The notes under the pieces are model-generated. The model ran no database searches. It had not been told where the DNA came from and saw only the letters and a program-made list of their open reading frames with translations. Below are positions 27,503 through 34,846 of a DNA stretch of 52,252 nucleotides, in pieces; position 1 is the first letter of the stretch; every line of letters starts with the position of its first letter. Source of the DNA: Candidatus Omnitrophota bacterium (GTDB lineage: Bacteria; Omnitrophota; Gorgyraeia; JABMQH01). The DNA is taken from NCBI GenBank assembly GCA_028715645.1, contig JAQURK010000004.1, positions 1 to 52,252 of the forward strand, in the 5' to 3' direction. The position numbers were made by a program, and so were the translations under genes.

Positions 27503-27945
27503 ACGAATTTTCAGCCGGCGGCGTGATAATAAAAAAAAGGCCGGAGGGCATTCTGGTCCTTTTGATAAAGGACGGCTATGGCCGCTGGACATGGCCAAAG
27601 GGCAATATCGAAAAAGGCGAGACCCCCCAGGAAGCGGCCATAAGAGAAATCCGGGAAGAGGTCGGCCTTAAAAATATAAGACCCCTTGATAAATTGGATG
27701 TGATCAAGTATGTCTACCGCCTCAAAGGCAAATTGATATTTAAGACGGTTTATCTTTTTTTGTTTGAGGCCCAAGGGGAGGAGAGCTTAAAGGTCCTTAA
27801 AGAAGAGATAGAAGACGCACAGTGGCTTACGCCCGATGAGGCCCTTAGAAGGATAGAGTACAAGGGGGCAAAAGAGGTGCTTAAAAAGGCAATTGGAAGA
27901 TTTAGGGAGGGACTATTAAATGGCCAGACCGATAGAAGCAACTAG
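27499..27945 (+). CDS. NUDIX hydrolase
   Basis: 148 aa. Nudix box GNIEKGETPQEAAIREIREEVGL is intact. YGRWTWPKG and DAQWLTPDEAL resemble diadenosine-polyphosphate hydrolases. Substrate uncertain. ATGA overlap with the M48 gene. Confidence 0.92.
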   Translation: MNEFSAGGVIIKKRPEGILVLLIKDGYGRWTWPKGNIEKGETPQEAAIREIREEVGLKNIRPLDKLDVIKYVYRLKGKLIFKTVYLFLFEAQGEESLKVLKEEIEDAQWLTPDEALRRIEYKGAKEVLKKAIGRFREGLLNGQTDRSN

Positions 27946-28084
27946 AACCGAAGGTAAACAATCGGCAGTGCTTTCCATAAAAATCACCTGGGAACTTTAT
28001 GACTTGCTGCGCTTAAAAGCGAAAGAGAATAATTTAACCGTCAGCAAACTCGTCCGCAATATAATCAAACAGAATTTAATATAG
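27920..28084 (+). CDS. Small ribbon-helix-helix-like protein
   Basis: 54 aa, starting MARPIEATRTEGKQSAVLSI and continuing SIKITWELYDLLRLKAKEN and LTVSKLVRNIIKQNLI. One strand followed by two helices fits the RHH/CopG DNA-binding fold found in small repressors and antitoxins. Ribosome-binding site AGGGAGG at 27904-27910. Overlaps the NUDIX gene by 26 nt in another frame. No toxin-like gene follows. Last plus-strand gene before the strand switch. Confidence 0.72.
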   Translation: MARPIEATRTEGKQSAVLSIKITWELYDLLRLKAKENNLTVSKLVRNIIKQNLI

Positions 28085-28157
28085 CTCATTTTTTTCATAT
28101 TATCGCATTATATACAAAAATTCAATATAAAATTATCCCTTTATCGTATATTATGTA

Positions 28158-28185
28158 AGCCGTTATAATATACGTTATGTCAAGT
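28158..28185 (+). other. Candidate dif (XerCD) recombination site
   Basis: 28 bp with dif layout: AGCCGTTATAA (XerC arm), TATACG centre, TTATGTCAAGT (XerD arm). The XerD arm differs from the common TTATGTTAAAT at two positions. The inner ATAA/TTAT dyad is kept. It lies in an AT-rich gap exactly where gene direction changes from plus to minus (convergent), as expected near the terminus. The XerC arm match is weak. Confidence 0.35.
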
Positions 28186-28241
28186 TGACTATACTGAATA
28201 AATAAGCATAACTCATTGTATGGTAAGCAATTATGCTGATT

Positions 28242-28261
28242 TGTGGTTTACTTGTGGATAA
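28242..28261 (+). other. DnaA-box-like pair in AT-rich gap
   Basis: TGTGGATAA at 28253-28261 is the exact complement of the DnaA box TTATCCACA; TGTGGTTTA at 28242-28250 is a weaker copy in the same orientation. The gap 28085-28267 is AT-rich and has no gene. Two boxes beside convergent genes are not enough for an origin. Confidence 0.3.
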
Positions 28262-28267
28262 GCTATT

Positions 28268-28705
28268 TTATTGCGGCAGGGATTTAGGATCTGAAACAAT
28301 ATATTCCTTCTTAAATCCCCTGTTTATACGGTATGATAAAAGGTAACCCCTTGCGGTTACGGGATTAAATATCTGGTCCAGGAATATGTGCTGGGTTAAC
28401 CCTATGGCTATACACAAATACAGGGCTCTTAGCGGGATAAAAAATATCAGAATCCAGAAGATAAGCAGCAATTCATAGGAATGCAGGAAAAGATACAATT
28501 TTGGCAGGGCTGTCTTCTTTATAGCCTCGTATATGGCCTTGAATTTGAAGCTTAGGCCATAATTGAGGTAATAATCGATCAGGTGATCAATATCTATCAG
28601 TACGCCCGCCAGAAACGAAATCAGCCCATTTAAAAACGAGCTTGTTATCGCGTATATGATAGAACCTATAATAGCGGAAATTGCCAAATGATATTTAACC
28701 TGCAT
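28268..28705 (-). CDS. YdjM-like membrane metal-dependent hydrolase
   Basis: 145 aa, about three or four hydrophobic helices. Metal-ligand pattern of the YdjM/DUF457 family: His6 near the start, LIDIDHLIDYY, LHSYELL and TQHIFLDQI. Reaction unknown in the family. Last gene of the operon that includes the ParA-CBM48 gene; start directly follows the preceding stop. Confidence 0.8.
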   Translation of the reverse strand: MQVKYHLAISAIIGSIIYAITSSFLNGLISFLAGVLIDIDHLIDYYLNYGLSFKFKAIYEAIKKTALPKLYLFLHSYELLLIFWILIFFIPLRALYLCIAIGLTQHIFLDQIFNPVTARGYLLSYRINRGFKKEYIVSDPKSLPQ

Positions 28706-29374
28706 TTAACATACCTCTCCCATTCCTCTCCCCTTTCGGATTTTATTTAGCGGGCAAATGCGGCATTTTGGTCTTTTTTTACTGCAATACTCTTTGCAGG
28801 CCCTTACGATTAAGGCATGGAATTCATTAAAAAGCCTGGGCTGTCTGGGCAGGTTTGACATAAAAAGCCGCTGGATCTCATCGTAAGCGGCGTCTTCCTT
28901 GATAATACCATGCCGCAAAAGTATCCTCCTTGTATAGGCGTCTATGACAAATACGGGCTTGTTCGCGGCATACAAGAGCATGCTGTCCGCCGTTTCAGGC
29001 CCTATCCCCTTTATCCCTAAAAGCCCTTTCCTTAAAATGCCTGTCTCGGCCTCTATAAGTTTATCGAAATCGCCGCCAAAATTCTCGTTTATAAAAGTCA
29101 AAAAATTTTTCAGTCTTTCAGCCTTTATATTGTAATAGCCGCTTGATTTGATCAATTTGGCTATCCTTGCGGTTTGTACCTTTGAAAGGGATTTTGGGGA
29201 AAGCAGGCGCTTTTTCCTGAGGTTATCTACCGCCTTTTCGACATTCGCCCATGCGGTATTCTGGGTAAGTATCGCGCCTACGCTGACTTCGAAAGGGGTT
29301 GACGCGGGCCACCATTTCTGCGGGCCTAACCGGGTATAAAGTCTTTTATATATAGTTAATAAAAGACGGTTCAA
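28706..29374 (-). CDS. Endonuclease III-related HhH-GPD DNA glycosylase
   Basis: 222 aa. Helix-hairpin-helix GIKGIGPETADSMLLY, then the catalytic region FVIDAYTRRILLRHG. The Asp of VIDAYT is the GPD aspartate. Cysteines for an iron-sulfur cluster: YCSKKRPKCRIC. The usual fourth cysteine (C-x6-C-x2-C-x5-C) is Arg; a lone Cys sits at the very C-terminus and others lie just upstream (RACKEYC). Resembles the endonuclease III-related/3-methyladenine glycosylase group. Overlaps the ParA gene by 4 nt. Confidence 0.9.
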   Translation of the reverse strand: MNRLLLTIYKRLYTRLGPQKWWPASTPFEVSVGAILTQNTAWANVEKAVDNLRKKRLLSPKSLSKVQTARIAKLIKSSGYYNIKAERLKNFLTFINENFGGDFDKLIEAETGILRKGLLGIKGIGPETADSMLLYAANKPVFVIDAYTRRILLRHGIIKEDAAYDEIQRLFMSNLPRQPRLFNEFHALIVRACKEYCSKKRPKCRICPLNKIRKGRGMGEVC

Positions 29375-30489
29375 GCGGTAATCGTCAAGACTGAGTCGAT
29401 GCCGCCAAAGGGATTTGTCTCCGTATTTTTATTAAACGGATCATGGACCCATTGGCCGTCAACAACGAATTTATATCTGTATTTGCCTGGCTTAAGGTCC
29501 ACATTCTTCTGCCATCTGCCGTTTTCCAGGCGGTTTAGCTTGTACGGCGCCAGCACAGACCAGTTATTGAAATCGCCCACGATATAGACCTCTTTCGCGC
29601 CCGGCGAATTAAACGTGAATATGTGCTCATCGCTCATCTTTGAAGTGGTTTTAGTTACGATTTCTTCCCTGGCCGCCGGTTTCTCGGCCTGTTTCTCTTT
29701 ATAAAAATTCTCAAGATGTATCTTACGGCTTTCTTTAAGGATTTCGTCGGCCACTTCCCCATAATCCTTTGCGCCGTTTGAATATTTATTGAACCGGTCT
29801 ATCGGGATCCCCGCGCTGGCCGCTTCCTTAAGCGCCACATTGATCCTGATGGGCGTCTTTAGCAGGTTGTCTTTAAAATACTCTTTTGTCTCCTCCTGTA
29901 TCCGCTGGGAGAAGTTTGTCCTTTTATCGTAAATAGTTACAAGCGCCTTTATCTTTGGGGTATGCCGGAGCTTTAAGGCGATCAGTTCTATCATATTCAT
30001 CAGCTTGCTTATGCCAACCAGCGAATACCTGCTTGTTTCGACGGGGATGACTACCATATGGGCCGCCCTGAGGGCATTAAAGGTCAAAAAACCGAGGCTT
30101 GGAGGGCAATCGATTATTATGAAATCATAATCCCTGCTCATGGAATTGAAGGTATCGTAAAGCCTCGAGACCGCGCCATCCACATCTCTCAATTCCTGTT
30201 CGAGTGTGCTTAATAGTATATTTGAGGGCGCGAGGTCAAGATTTTCCCAGATGTTCAGGATAATGTTTTCAATCGCGGTCTTTTTATCGGCTGCCGAGGT
30301 CAGGGCGTTATAGATGGATTTTTCTATCTTCACCGGATCCGCGCCTACACCATAGCTCGCGTGGCCCTGCGGATCGAGGTCTATAAGAAGAACCTTGTTT
30401 TTCTGGCTGCAAAGCCAGCCGGCCAGGCTTATAGCCGTTGTAGTTTTTCCGCATCCGCCTTTTTGGTTCGCGATTGTGATGACCTTCAT
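29371..30489 (-). CDS. ParA-family ATPase fused to a glycogen-binding CBM48 domain
   Basis: 372 aa. Residues 1-255 are a ParA/Soj ATPase: deviant Walker A NQKGGCGKTTT with the signature lysine, LIDLDPQGHASYG, FIIIDCPPSLGF, and a C-terminal half typical of chromosome/plasmid ParAs. A ~30-residue charged linker follows. Residues ~286-372 are a CBM48/AMPK-beta-type glycogen-binding module. GDFNNWS carries Trp310, YRYKFVVDGQW carries Lys340 and Trp347, and HDP follows; these match the sugar-stacking residues of AMPK beta. No ParB gene is adjacent. The partner upstream (30494-31228) is membrane-anchored and probably also binds carbohydrate. A role in placing or segregating glycogen granules is inference. 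Confidence 0.93.
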   Translation of the reverse strand: MKVITIANQKGGCGKTTTAISLAGWLCSQKNKVLLIDLDPQGHASYGVGADPVKIEKSIYNALTSAADKKTAIENIILNIWENLDLAPSNILLSTLEQELRDVDGAVSRLYDTFNSMSRDYDFIIIDCPPSLGFLTFNALRAAHMVVIPVETSRYSLVGISKLMNMIELIALKLRHTPKIKALVTIYDKRTNFSQRIQEETKEYFKDNLLKTPIRINVALKEAASAGIPIDRFNKYSNGAKDYGEVADEILKESRKIHLENFYKEKQAEKPAAREEIVTKTTSKMSDEHIFTFNSPGAKEVYIVGDFNNWSVLAPYKLNRLENGRWQKNVDLKPGKYRYKFVVDGQWVHDPFNKNTETNPFGGIDSVLTITA

Positions 30490-30493
30490 TTCC

Positions 30494-31228
30494 TTATTCC
30501 CTCCTTTTTGCCAGAAAGATCTCTTTTATAAAAATCGTTGAGCGTTCGGAATCCGGTCTTTCATCCGGGTTCACCTCAACGTCCACGTGTGTCACTTTCT
30601 CGGGGTCTATCAGATCGCCCGCGTCCTGGGCGTCGATTATGAACTGTTTCCATGAGTCCCCTAATTCGTTTACACTTGAATTGCAGACATCATTCCGGCT
30701 GTCCCTGAGGGAGACGCGCATCTGTTCGCCGCTTTCGGCGCCCTTTGAATAGAAACAAAACAGGTATTTTTTAAGGTTAAGGGGTTTATTGAAGTCGATG
30801 CCCAGGATGGCCTTTTTCGACGGGATCTCATTGGACAGGACGATGGATTCCTTGCCCAGGCCGCTGTCATTGTGGGCATTTTCATAAAAGACTATGTTCC
30901 TGATAAGGTCCGTATTTAATTCCCCGTCCTTGTTAAGGTACACGACATCCCCGGCCTGGCGCGTCTCGTTTAATGTCTTTTGGGCGGAGGCGGGAATTAT
31001 TTTAATCTCGACGGCTACCCTGTTAAACAGAAAGAAACCAACGATCATAGCCGCCAGTAGAATAACGATTATGGTGGCCAGTGACGGCGGGTTTATTTTT
31101 TTAATCTTTGACATGGGGCTCGCGGAGACCGGAGGATTATCCCTTGACGGGGAGTTGGAGAAATAAGTCTTTGCCAATTCTTCTTGAAATTGCTCCAATT
31201 GTTTCAGTTCGCTTAAGAGTTTGCTCAT
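30494..31228 (-). CDS. Membrane-anchored protein with a probable jelly-roll carbohydrate-binding domain
   Basis: 244 aa from ATG 31228; a TTG at 31234 is possible. The N-part (1-45) is cytoplasmic, helical and proline/serine-rich. One membrane helix follows (LATIIVILLAAMIVGFFLF). The outer part (~75-244) is beta-rich: GIDFNKPLNLKKYLFCFYSK, MRVSLRDSRND, WKQFIIDAQDAGDL and a last strand IFIKEIFLAKRR. That pattern is common in CBM11/galactose-binding-like folds. Separated from the ParA-CBM48 gene by 4 nt, so co-expressed. Family assignment is tentative. Confidence 0.72.
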   Translation of the reverse strand: MSKLLSELKQLEQFQEELAKTYFSNSPSRDNPPVSASPMSKIKKINPPSLATIIVILLAAMIVGFFLFNRVAVEIKIIPASAQKTLNETRQAGDVVYLNKDGELNTDLIRNIVFYENAHNDSGLGKESIVLSNEIPSKKAILGIDFNKPLNLKKYLFCFYSKGAESGEQMRVSLRDSRNDVCNSSVNELGDSWKQFIIDAQDAGDLIDPEKVTHVDVEVNPDERPDSERSTIFIKEIFLAKRRE

Positions 31229-31306
31229 CTGCAATTATAACCTATAATTGACATTTAATTATTATATACGATTCCCGCAAAAAAGCAAACAAAAAAATGA
31301 TAGTGT

Positions 31307-34300
31307 TTATTTTGTGGGCCAGCATATGGTGTCGAAATCGCAGGCGCCGCATAGCGAGTTGTCCCTCTCCGGAAATTTTTCAAAATGCATGGCGCGGATC
31401 TCACGCCAAACCTTTTTTACCGTCGTTTCCAGATCGGATACCATCTTGTCTGTTATTGCTATCTTGGCGTTCCTGAATTCTCCTTTTTTTAGTTTATATC
31501 TCGGCCAGTCCGCGTCGACCGGTTCCAAAAAGGCCAATACGCCGTGGCTTACCTTGTATCTTGCAGGCCCTGTCTTGTCACCTTCAAAAAGCATCTTGTA
31601 GGCGACCAGCTGCCGTATATAATCATGCCGTTCGTCGCCTTCGAGTTCGCCGGAAAAATTAAGGATGTCTTTTAAGTGTTTATCCGGCTTGCCGGTCTTA
31701 TAGTCTATTACCCGTACAAGTCCCGCCTTTTCATCCTCCATCTCGACCTTATCGTATTTTCCGACAAAAAATATCCCGTCGCCTATGTTTATAGAGATCC
31801 TTTTTTCAAGGTCAAGCGGCGTCACGGGATTTCTCTTGGCCTTTTCCAGCCAGTCCTTCAGTATATCCAGTTTATCGAGGCATCGGTTTTCCATCGCCTT
31901 ATCCGCCCCCTGGAATTTTAACTCCCTCTTAAAGGCCTCCTCAAAAAAGACGAATCCCGGGAATTTGCCCTCTTCCTTGAACCGCCGGTAGGTCTCTTCA
32001 AGCGCCTTATGCGCGCAATTTCCGAAAATCAGCCCCTGGCGTTTCCTGCCGGGCAATTTCAGAACATCGTCATAAAAAAACTTTCTTTTGCATTTTATGT
32101 AGTTGTTTAATTTTGTCGGGGTAAGGACAATCTCTTCTATGAGCGCCGCTATCGCCTTATTCGTCTTTATCTTTGAAAGCAAATCCTCATAGTTTGTGTT
32201 TAAAAGCGCAAGGAGCACCTTGTCTTCCGGGTATTTAGCGTCTTTGGGAACGATCCCGGCTCTGCTTAAATAAGAGCTTATTATGTTATTGTCGGAAGGG
32301 CTTGCGGTAAAGATCAGATTTGCCTTTGCCCTGCTTGACGCCACATAAAATAACCTGGTCTCGTCGGAGATCATCAGACTTTTTAATCTTTCCTTGTTTT
32401 CCGGCCTGCCCTTTGCTTTGTAGACCTCAGAGGGAAGCGGAAGTTTGTCGCTTTTGGGTTTAAGCGGCCAATTTTTGTCCTGGATGCAAAAAGGAATAAA
32501 TACCGTGTTAAATTCCTGGCCTTTTGAGCCATGGGCTGTGTATATCCGTACCCCGTCCTGGAGCAGCGTAACCAGCTCGCCCTGCAGCGGTATCCCGTGC
32601 TCTTTTTTTGTCTTTATCTCTTCCATGAATTCATCGAGGCCTATGCCGGGTTTTGAGCGGTCCGAGGATTTGACAATATTCACGAAGGATGTAACGGCCC
32701 TTAAATCCCGCATCCCCAGGGTCCTATTTTTGTCGTAATCCTTGAGGATAAATTTATACATGCCGGATTCATGAATATATTGCATGAGCATCGCATGTAT
32801 GGGCCTGGTCCTCGCGTCTTTAAGAAGACCGGTTATGGCGGAAACCGCCTTTTTAAAAACGGGCTCTTTTGCCGCGGTCAATTTGGCAAGGAGGCTCTCG
32901 CCCTTTTCCTTGCGAAATTCGGCTATGAAGGTCATGACGTCCTGGATTGGTATTTCCAGATAATCGGAAGACAGCACCTTAAATAGCGCAAGGTCCTCCT
33001 CCCCCCTGTCCCCCTTGCCGTTTATATCTATATGGGCCATTTCCAGAGCATCCAGAAGCTGCCTTACCCTTTTTTCATGGCTTATGTCTTCTTTTCCATC
33101 GGTGGAATAAGGTATGCCGGCGGCAAGGAAGGCATCTATCACTTTTAATATGTCATCCCTTTTTCTCACAAGAATGGCTATGTTGTTGTAAGTGACGGCC
33201 CTCTCCATCTCCTCTATCTTTTTTATAATAAAGAGCAGCTCCTCCTGCATGGTTGAGAATTCATAGAGCTCAACTGACTTGTTCGCATAATCCATTTTGG
33301 GGGAATTGGGGGAATTGGGGGAAAGTGTCTTGTCCTCCATCCTTTCATCCCTGGGGATGTTTGAGATGATCCTTGAGGAAAGGTTTATTATATCGCTTGT
33401 CGAGCGGTAATTCGCTTTAAGCGTCAAGACCTTTATCCCTTTGAATTTTTCCTTTAAGAGCCGGAAATTGCCGATATTTGCTCCCTGAAACCTGTAGATA
33501 GACTGATCATCGTCCCCTACGCAGCAGATATTTGGTCTATCCGGGTTTACCAGGTTAAGCAGTAGTTCAAGCTGCGCCCCGTTTGAATCCTGGAATTCAT
33601 CAACCATGATATAGGTAAATTGCCTTTGATATCTTTCCCTCAGGGTTTTTTCCTTTTTAAGGGCCTCTGTTGCTATTAGTATTATGTCGTCATAATCAAA
33701 CCTGCCCCTTTGGTCAAAGACCGCGCTGTTTTTTCCGGTTTTTAACTCTTCGTATGCCGTATAAATTTTTGCCAGCGCGGCAAGGCGAGGCAAATGCCTC
33801 TCCTCGATGAATATGCCGTCGGGCGCGGCCTTCGCCGCGATCTCGCCGAATTCATGCGGGCTTACGCCCTCGTTCTTTAATTCGCTTATCTTTTTTTCAA
33901 TTTCCCATCGGTAGGCATACGGCGCTCCGAAGGGCCTTAAGGGCTCAAGGCCCTTTGTCGTGTCAAGGATGTATTCTATGGCCCTCGTTTTTTCCACGTC
34001 CGTGATCTGGATCCGTTCGCCGATGTAATTTATCGCCTCCTCAGAGTCAAGTATTATGTAGTTTCTGGCGAAACTGTGGTAGGTAGAGACCTCGATCTTG
34101 AAACCCTCCTCGCCTATCAACGCCGCGAGCCTTTCTTTCATTGCCTTCGCCGCCGCGTTTGTAAAGGTCAGAATGAGTATATTTTCAGGCGCCGCTTTTT
34201 TATTTTTGATAATATTCGCGGTCCTGGCGGAGAGCAGCTGCGTCTTGCCGGTGCCCGGTCCCGCCAGGACAAGGACCGGCCCCTCGGTCAGGTTTACCAC

Positions 34301-34339
34301 TTTCGATTGCTCGGGATTCAGGTCTTTTGCGGGATTCAT
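31307..34339 (-). CDS. UvrD-like helicase with AddB-type iron-sulfur nuclease domain
   Basis: 1010 aa. N-terminal SF1A helicase: AGPGTGKTQLL, VDEFQDSN, GDDDQSIYRFQ, KANYRS, TAHGSKGQEFNTVFI, RLFYVASSRAK. C-terminal PD-(D/E)XK nuclease (~755-1010): GNCAHKALEE, GKYDKVE and VIDYKTGK. Cysteines arranged as an iron-sulfur staple: one in YIKCKRKFF and three in LCGACDFDTIC. A 9-bp repeat (about 33299-33324) encodes SPNSPNSPK in a loop. No AddA- or RecC-like partner is nearby, so it may act alone in break processing. Confidence 0.93.
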   Translation of the reverse strand: MNPAKDLNPEQSKVVNLTEGPVLVLAGPGTGKTQLLSARTANIIKNKKAAPENILILTFTNAAAKAMKERLAALIGEEGFKIEVSTYHSFARNYIILDSEEAINYIGERIQITDVEKTRAIEYILDTTKGLEPLRPFGAPYAYRWEIEKKISELKNEGVSPHEFGEIAAKAAPDGIFIEERHLPRLAALAKIYTAYEELKTGKNSAVFDQRGRFDYDDIILIATEALKKEKTLRERYQRQFTYIMVDEFQDSNGAQLELLLNLVNPDRPNICCVGDDDQSIYRFQGANIGNFRLLKEKFKGIKVLTLKANYRSTSDIINLSSRIISNIPRDERMEDKTLSPNSPNSPKMDYANKSVELYEFSTMQEELLFIIKKIEEMERAVTYNNIAILVRKRDDILKVIDAFLAAGIPYSTDGKEDISHEKRVRQLLDALEMAHIDINGKGDRGEEDLALFKVLSSDYLEIPIQDVMTFIAEFRKEKGESLLAKLTAAKEPVFKKAVSAITGLLKDARTRPIHAMLMQYIHESGMYKFILKDYDKNRTLGMRDLRAVTSFVNIVKSSDRSKPGIGLDEFMEEIKTKKEHGIPLQGELVTLLQDGVRIYTAHGSKGQEFNTVFIPFCIQDKNWPLKPKSDKLPLPSEVYKAKGRPENKERLKSLMISDETRLFYVASSRAKANLIFTASPSDNNIISSYLSRAGIVPKDAKYPEDKVLLALLNTNYEDLLSKIKTNKAIAALIEEIVLTPTKLNNYIKCKRKFFYDDVLKLPGRKRQGLIFGNCAHKALEETYRRFKEEGKFPGFVFFEEAFKRELKFQGADKAMENRCLDKLDILKDWLEKAKRNPVTPLDLEKRISINIGDGIFFVGKYDKVEMEDEKAGLVRVIDYKTGKPDKHLKDILNFSGELEGDERHDYIRQLVAYKMLFEGDKTGPARYKVSHGVLAFLEPVDADWPRYKLKKGEFRNAKIAITDKMVSDLETTVKKVWREIRAMHFEKFPERDNSLCGACDFDTICWPTK

Positions 34340-34846
34340 CTATGAAAGGTATTCTTTAGGATCGACGGCAACGCCGCGTTTCCTAATCTCGAAATGGAGG
34401 TGCGGCTCGATGCCGTTGTATCTTGCGTTGCCCGTCTTGCCCACCTTTCCTATGACCTGGCCCTGCCGCACCTTTTGCGCCGGTTTTATAGAGATCTCGG
34501 AAAGATGGCTGTATATCGTAACAAATCCGTTTTTATGTTTTATCTCGACGTATTTACCCATCCCCTTTTTCTGTTCGTTTGAGAAAGCGAGCCCGCCTTT
34601 TGCCGCCCTGACCGGCGTCCCTACGGGCGCCAATAAGTCTATTCCTTGATGTGTCCGGCGGCCGCTTCGCCTTGCGCCGAAGGCGCCCTCCCCTCTCCAG
34701 TCGTTTCTTATGGGGACGGCCGTGTTACCGTAGGCTATCGGCGACAAAAAAGGCAGAGGATCCAGATAAAACGACTCATTCCAAATGAAAGCGCCGGCCG
34801 GTATAGCGGCGGCGATTATTATAAGAAAGACGATTATCTTTGTCAC
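34340..34846 (-). CDS. M23 (LytM) peptidase, membrane-anchored or secreted
   Basis: 168 aa. N-terminal hydrophobic segment (IIVFLIIIAAAIPAGAF). Then a LytM domain with all zinc ligands: HQGIDLL, SHLSE and HLHFEIR. An active peptidoglycan endopeptidase is expected, unlike the degenerate LytM protein encoded at 49356. Its stop is adjacent to the helicase-nuclease start, and it overlaps the STAS-PilZ gene by 4 nt. Confidence 0.9.
   Translation of the reverse strand: MTKIIVFLIIIAAAIPAGAFIWNESFYLDPLPFLSPIAYGNTAVPIRNDWRGEGAFGARRSGRRTHQGIDLLAPVGTPVRAAKGGLAFSNEQKKGMGKYVEIKHKNGFVTIYSHLSEISIKPAQKVRQGQVIGKVGKTGNARYNGIEPHLHFEIRKRGVAVDPKEYLS

Noticed and set aside
28085..28267. Chromosomal origin of replication
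   Set aside because: Only one exact DnaA box, no dnaA, rpmH, gidB or parB nearby, and genes converge on the gap instead of diverging from it.
29371..30489. Chromosome-partition ParA of a parAB locus
   Set aside because: No parB or parS-like sequence is seen and the C-terminal CBM48 is inconsistent with an ordinary Soj protein.
31246..31275. Plus-strand promoter from TTGACA near 31250
   Set aside because: No -10 box at proper spacing and it would transcribe antisense into the helicase-nuclease gene; most likely chance in AT-rich DNA.
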